A stretch of 8,611 nt of DNA from Dehalococcoidia bacterium (lineage in GTDB: Bacteria; Chloroflexota; Dehalococcoidia; GIF9; AB-539-J10), in NCBI GenBank assembly GCA_030626915.1, contig DAOUTC010000049.1:1-8611 (forward strand), in the 5' to 3' direction. Of the stretch, positions 5,663 through 8,611 are shown in pieces. Made by a program: the position numbers and the translations under genes. The notes below the pieces were generated by a model, which made no database searches, was not told where the DNA came from, and worked only from the letters and a program-made list of their open reading frames with translations. The stretch's first letter is position 1. The number at the start of each line of letters is the position of its first letter.

Positions 5663-5692
5663 TTGACTAATATCAAATAAAGATTTTATACT
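5663..5692 (+). promoter_or_regulatory. Sigma-70 promoter P3 for the dehydrogenase operon
   Basis: TTGACT (5663-5668) and TATACT (5687-5692) are spaced by 18 bp, with transcription expected near 5699 and a leader of only about 33 nt. The -35 lies in TTGACTAATATCAA (5663-5676), an inverted repeat TTGA-N6-TCAA that could be an operator. It stands just after repeat copy B, as P1 stands after copy A. Confidence 0.7.
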
Positions 5693-5731
5693 AAAACCAA
5701 GGAAATAATATAAAAAGGAGGTATTAAAAAC

Positions 5732-7222
5732 ATGGCAGTATTGGAAGAACCGATAAAAGGAGTTCCAGTAGTTAAGAACTTTATCAACGGGGAGTGGGTT
5801 GAATCTAAAGGTGAGCTTAAAGATATTGTAAATCCGGCTAAGTATGAGACGATTGCAAAAGTTCCAATTTCAACCAAGGAGGAGGTGAACACCGCAGTAG
5901 AGGCGGCTCAAGAAGCTTTTCCTGACTGGAGAAGAACGACTCCACTGGCCAGGGTAAGATGTCTCTTCAGATTGAAAGAGTTACTGGAGGAGCATTTTGA
6001 AGAACTTAGTAGAATCCAGACACAGGAGCATGGGAAGACCATAGATGAATCCAGAGGAGAAACAAGACGCGGTATCGAACAAGTGGAGGTGGCTACGGGA
6101 ATCCCTTCCTTGATGATGGGATATAATTTAGAGGATATTGCCACAGGCATAGATGAGTATCTCATTCGGCAGCCCGTAGGGGTTTTTGGTGTAATACCTG
6201 CTTTTAACTTCCCCTTCATGATTCCACTTTGGTTCGCACCATATGCTACAGCTACTGGAAACTGTGTGGTTATAAAACCTTCAAGCGAAGACCCCCTCAG
6301 TCAAATAAGGCTGACTGAGTTGGCAGACGAAGCTGGTTTCCCGCCAGGTGTGTGGAACATAGTCAATGGTGGCAGAACTGTTACAAATGCCCTGTTAGAC
6401 CACCCCGACATTAAGGGAATAGGCTTTATTGGCTCTACTCGAGTAGCCAGGGACGTTATTTACAAGAGGTGTGGAGAGACAGGTAAGAGAGTCATTGCTC
6501 AGGCTAGTGCCAAGTGTTATATGGTAATAATGCCAGATTGTGTTGTAGGAAGAACCATACCAGCTCTAATGACTTCGTTTTTTGGCAACACAGGTCAAAG
6601 GTGCTTGTCAGGCTCTGTCCTTTGTGTCGTCGGTGATGATGCTTTCTACAACAGGTTTATGGATGATGTTGCCGATGCGGCATCCAAGATAATTATTGGT
6701 TACGGGCTTGATGAAGCAGTTCAGATGGGGCCTCTACGTGATAAAGAGAAGAAAGAGAGGATTATGGGAGATATAGAAAGTGGCCTAAAGGAAGGGACGA
6801 AAGCCAGACTTGATGGCAGAAAGAACTTTAAGATTCGCGGTGATTATCCTGACACATGCTTCCTTGGTCCCAGTATCCTCGAGAATGCTACAGCGGATAT
6901 GAGAGTAGCTCAAGAGGAAATCTTTGGACCTGTGATGACCGTCGTTCGAGCGAAAAACCTGGATGAAGCAATAGAGATGGCTAATTCTACCAGGTATGGC
7001 AATGCTAGCGCTATCTTCACCTCAAGCGGTAAAAATGCCAGGGAATTTCAATACAGGATAGAGAGTGGCAATGTGGGTATAAATATCGGAATAGTGGCGC
7101 CTATGGCATTTTTCCCCTTTAGTGGAATGAAGGATTCGTTCTTTGGCACATTACATTCACAAGGTCAGGAATGTATTCGTTTCTTCACTGAAAGCAAAGT
7201 TGTCATCCAAAGGTGGCTATAA
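5732..7222 (+). CDS. mmsA: CoA-acylating methylmalonate/malonate-semialdehyde dehydrogenase
   Basis: This 496-residue enzyme oxidises methylmalonate semialdehyde (or malonate semialdehyde) with NAD+ and CoA to propionyl-CoA (or acetyl-CoA), releasing CO2. The aldehyde dehydrogenase fold is complete: FINGEWVES at the N terminus, PAFNFP with Asn159, KPS at 182-184, FIGS at 232-235, catalytic Cys291 in GNTGQRC, and EEIFGP (395-400). The usual general-base glutamate motif ELGGK is replaced by AQASAKCY, as in the MmsA subfamily, where deacylation uses CoA rather than water. The C-terminal GMKDSFFGTLHSQGQE ... FFTESKVV also matches MmsA. ATG 5732 follows AAAGGAGGT. The ferritin-like gene begins 18 bp downstream. 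The aminotransferase in the same operon could supply its substrate. Choosing between the methyl and non-methyl substrate is not possible from sequence. Confidence 0.88.
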   Translation: MAVLEEPIKGVPVVKNFINGEWVESKGELKDIVNPAKYETIAKVPISTKEEVNTAVEAAQEAFPDWRRTTPLARVRCLFRLKELLEEHFEELSRIQTQEHGKTIDESRGETRRGIEQVEVATGIPSLMMGYNLEDIATGIDEYLIRQPVGVFGVIPAFNFPFMIPLWFAPYATATGNCVVIKPSSEDPLSQIRLTELADEAGFPPGVWNIVNGGRTVTNALLDHPDIKGIGFIGSTRVARDVIYKRCGETGKRVIAQASAKCYMVIMPDCVVGRTIPALMTSFFGNTGQRCLSGSVLCVVGDDAFYNRFMDDVADAASKIIIGYGLDEAVQMGPLRDKEKKERIMGDIESGLKEGTKARLDGRKNFKIRGDYPDTCFLGPSILENATADMRVAQEEIFGPVMTVVRAKNLDEAIEMANSTRYGNASAIFTSSGKNAREFQYRIESGNVGINIGIVAPMAFFPFSGMKDSFFGTLHSQGQECIRFFTESKVVIQRWL

Positions 7223-7240
7223 GTAAGGAGGTAACTGTAA

Positions 7241-7684
7241 ATGCGTATGAATACAGCTTCTGAGGCCATTAGCTTTTCTAAAAAGCTTGAGGATGAATCG
7301 GCAAAGTTTTACCAAAACTTAGCCCAAAGATATGCCGAGGGTAAAGAAATATTTTTGTCCTTTGCCAGGGAAAACGCTAAGAACGAAGTGCAGGTGGAAA
7401 GGGCTTATTATGGAGTTATCACCGATGCCATTGAAGGCTGTTATTCCTTTGCAGGCATAGATACAGACAATTATTCCATTGAAGTTGAATTGCCTGAGGG
7501 TAAAGGTTATTCCGACGCCTTAAGCATGGCTATAGCAGTGGAGGAGAAAATCGTAAGTTATTATTTAGATGCAGCTAAAGTTTCCAAAGCTTTGATGGCG
7601 GATGTGCCCCAGGCTTTCGAAAGGATAGCTAAAAAAAGAAATGAACGTATTCTTAAATTAAAGTCGCTGCTTAAGGGGGGTTAA
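7241..7684 (+). CDS. Ferritin-like (rubrerythrin-fold) protein with degenerate metal site
   Basis: This 147-residue, all-alpha protein has the pattern of a four-helix ferritin-like domain: helix 1 AISFSKKLEDESAKFYQNLA (9-28), helix 2 with FARENAKNEVQVERAYY (41-57), helix 3 AIAVEEKIVSYYLDAA (97-112) and helix 4 AFERIAKKRNERILKLKSLL (125-144). In rubrerythrin-like proteins helices 2 and 4 usually carry E-x-x-H iron ligands. Here there is no histidine in the whole protein, helix 2 keeps Glu44 but has Lys at the His place, and helix 4 is mostly basic. It may therefore be a structural or regulatory descendant rather than an iron enzyme. ATG 7241 follows AAGGAGGT; an in-phase ATG two codons later is also possible. 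The next gene starts 3 bp after its stop. The family is assigned by eye from helix patterns only. Confidence 0.65.
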   Translation: MRMNTASEAISFSKKLEDESAKFYQNLAQRYAEGKEIFLSFARENAKNEVQVERAYYGVITDAIEGCYSFAGIDTDNYSIEVELPEGKGYSDALSMAIAVEEKIVSYYLDAAKVSKALMADVPQAFERIAKKRNERILKLKSLLKGG

Positions 7685-7687
7685 ACC

Positions 7688-7891
7688 GTGGCTAATGTGA
7701 CTAGAACTCGCCGTGTTCATTGTGCATTAAGACATATTAATGCCTTTATTACTGAATATGAGGATGGAGGGCATAAGGTTAAGTGTGGTCTTTCAAGAAC
7801 GTGCGGCGATAGTTGCCCCTATCTGAAAAACCCAAATTATAAAAGTGAATATAGGTCAGCGCCTGAATATAAACCTAAAGAGGAGAGTTAA
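7688..7891 (+). CDS. Small Cys/His protein, unrecognised
   Basis: This 67-residue protein starts at GTG 7688 behind the purine-rich site AAGGGGGG and ends 3 bp before the aminotransferase ATG. Tight packing on both sides supports it being a real gene. It has four cysteines: Cys12 (in HCALRH), then Cys33, Cys39 and Cys43 in a CGLSRTCGDSCPY cluster, plus His11, His16 and His29. This could bind zinc or an Fe-S cluster. The C-terminal third is hydrophilic, Tyr/Pro/Lys-rich and probably disordered. I do not recognise the family. Its fixed place between the ferritin-like gene and the aminotransferase suggests a partner or a maturation role for one of them, which is inference. Confidence 0.7.
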   Translation: MANVTRTRRVHCALRHINAFITEYEDGGHKVKCGLSRTCGDSCPYLKNPNYKSEYRSAPEYKPKEES

Positions 7892-7894
7892 AAA

Positions 7895-8611
7895 ATGGCT
7901 AATGCAGAAGAAAAGATTAAGTCACTAACGGAGCATACTTATGGCACCTGGAGAGCGCAAAAGGGGTGGAAGAAACCTGTATTTATCCAAGATGCCGAAG
8001 GTGTCTATATGTATGACGAGAATGATAAACGTTATCTTGATTTCTCCTCTCAATTAATGTGTTCTAATCTGGGACATAAAAACAAGGTAGTAATTGAGGC
8101 TATAGTCAAACAAGCTGAGAAGATGCCCTATATAGCTCCTGGATTTGCACAGGAAGCAGCAGCAAACGCAGTTGAAGCTCTACTTACTGTGATGCCTGCG
8201 GGCTTGGATAGATTTTTCTTCTCTACATCTGGAACTGAAGCCAATGAGGCAGCATTAAAGATACTGAGGCAGTATAGCGTACCTAATTATAAGGTAATTT
8301 CAAGGTATCATTCATATCATGGTGCTACCGCTGCAAGTGTTACATTTACGGGTGACCCTAGACGGTGGTATGCCGAGCGGGCCAGATGTACGGTACAGGG
8401 TGTACGTTTTGCCCCAGATGCTTACTGTTATCGGTGTCCATTTGGGCTAAACTACCCTGATTGTAATATACAATGTGCTGAATATGTAGATTATATGATT
8501 AAGGAAGAGGGGAATGTGGCTGCAGTGATTGTTGAGCCTGTAGTCGGCACAAACGGTAGAATAGTTCCACCGCCAGAATACCTACCCCGATTAAGGAAAA
8601 TTTGTGATGAA
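7895..8611 (+). CDS. Class III (omega) aminotransferase, 5' part
   Basis: The first 239 residues of a PLP-dependent class III aminotransferase are present; the frame is open at the window edge, and the PLP-binding lysine lies beyond it. Visible family features are TYGTWRAQKGW near the N terminus, the PLP phosphate-binding SGTEANE (112-118), SRYHSYHGAT (137-146), and VIVEPVVGTNG (211-221), whose Glu/Pro precede the PLP-contacting region. Residues 178-194 contain a four-Cys cluster, CYRCP ... DCNIQC. Start ATG 7895 follows AAGAGGAGA. Enzymes of this type act on beta-alanine, taurine, 4-aminobutyrate or ornithine derivatives. Linkage to a semialdehyde dehydrogenase of the MmsA type makes beta-alanine or 3-aminoisobutyrate a likely amino donor, with pyruvate or 2-oxoglutarate as acceptor, but that is inference. 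Confidence 0.9.
   Translation, partial: MANAEEKIKSLTEHTYGTWRAQKGWKKPVFIQDAEGVYMYDENDKRYLDFSSQLMCSNLGHKNKVVIEAIVKQAEKMPYIAPGFAQEAAANAVEALLTVMPAGLDRFFFSTSGTEANEAALKILRQYSVPNYKVISRYHSYHGATAASVTFTGDPRRWYAERARCTVQGVRFAPDAYCYRCPFGLNYPDCNIQCAEYVDYMIKEEGNVAAVIVEPVVGTNGRIVPPPEYLPRLRKICDE

Noticed and set aside
5419..5676. 85-codon minus-strand frame across the repeat region
   Set aside because: It is formed by repeat sequence with palindromic hairpins; it has no SD-supported start and a composition unlike the real genes.

Overview
The window is about 45% G+C by eye, codes entirely on the + strand, and uses many ATA, AGA and AGG codons and strong AAAGGAGG ribosome binding sites. It looks like the chromosome of an anaerobic bacterium that ferments or oxidises amino acids and organic acids. 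The hairpin-rich intergenic repeat beginning TGTCATTGCGAGG, the small-subunit SSS symporter and the gene content would suit an uncultured Chloroflexota (Dehalococcoidia-like) or a clostridial/syntrophic lineage. That placement is inference; there is no rRNA or marker gene here.

Layout. Bases 1-353 carry one copy of a structured repeat followed by a near-consensus sigma-70 promoter. A leader (about 280-469) holds a 13-codon mini-ORF overlapping a terminator-like hairpin. Then comes a transport operon: a 45-residue symporter accessory peptide (470-607), a sodium:solute symporter (648-2219), an unrecognised protein with two related halves (2281-2859) and a small Ig-like lipoprotein (2876-3244), closed by an intrinsic terminator near 3295-3334. 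An 18-bp perfect hairpin sits between the symporter and the unrecognised gene.

A second unit encodes both subunits of a class I CoA-transferase (3501-4559 and 4582-5367). The next intergenic region (5368-5731) contains a second full copy and a fragment of the repeat, bracketed by two similar promoters. The downstream promoter drives a third unit: a CoA-acylating methylmalonate/malonate-semialdehyde dehydrogenase (5732-7222), a ferritin-like protein without histidines (7241-7684), a small Cys/His protein (7688-7891) and a class III aminotransferase that runs off the window (7895-8611+).

How they may work together (inference): the symporter imports a small organic or amino acid. The aminotransferase converts an omega-amino acid such as beta-alanine or 3-aminoisobutyrate to a semialdehyde, and the dehydrogenase oxidises this to acetyl- or propionyl-CoA. 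The CoA-transferase moves CoA between carboxylic acids. The three promoters share a TTGA-N6-TSAA inverted repeat over the -35 box, so the transporter and the catabolic unit may be co-regulated. The least understood parts are the ferritin-like/Cys-rich pair, the two-repeat protein with its hairpin, and the promoter-linked repeat.
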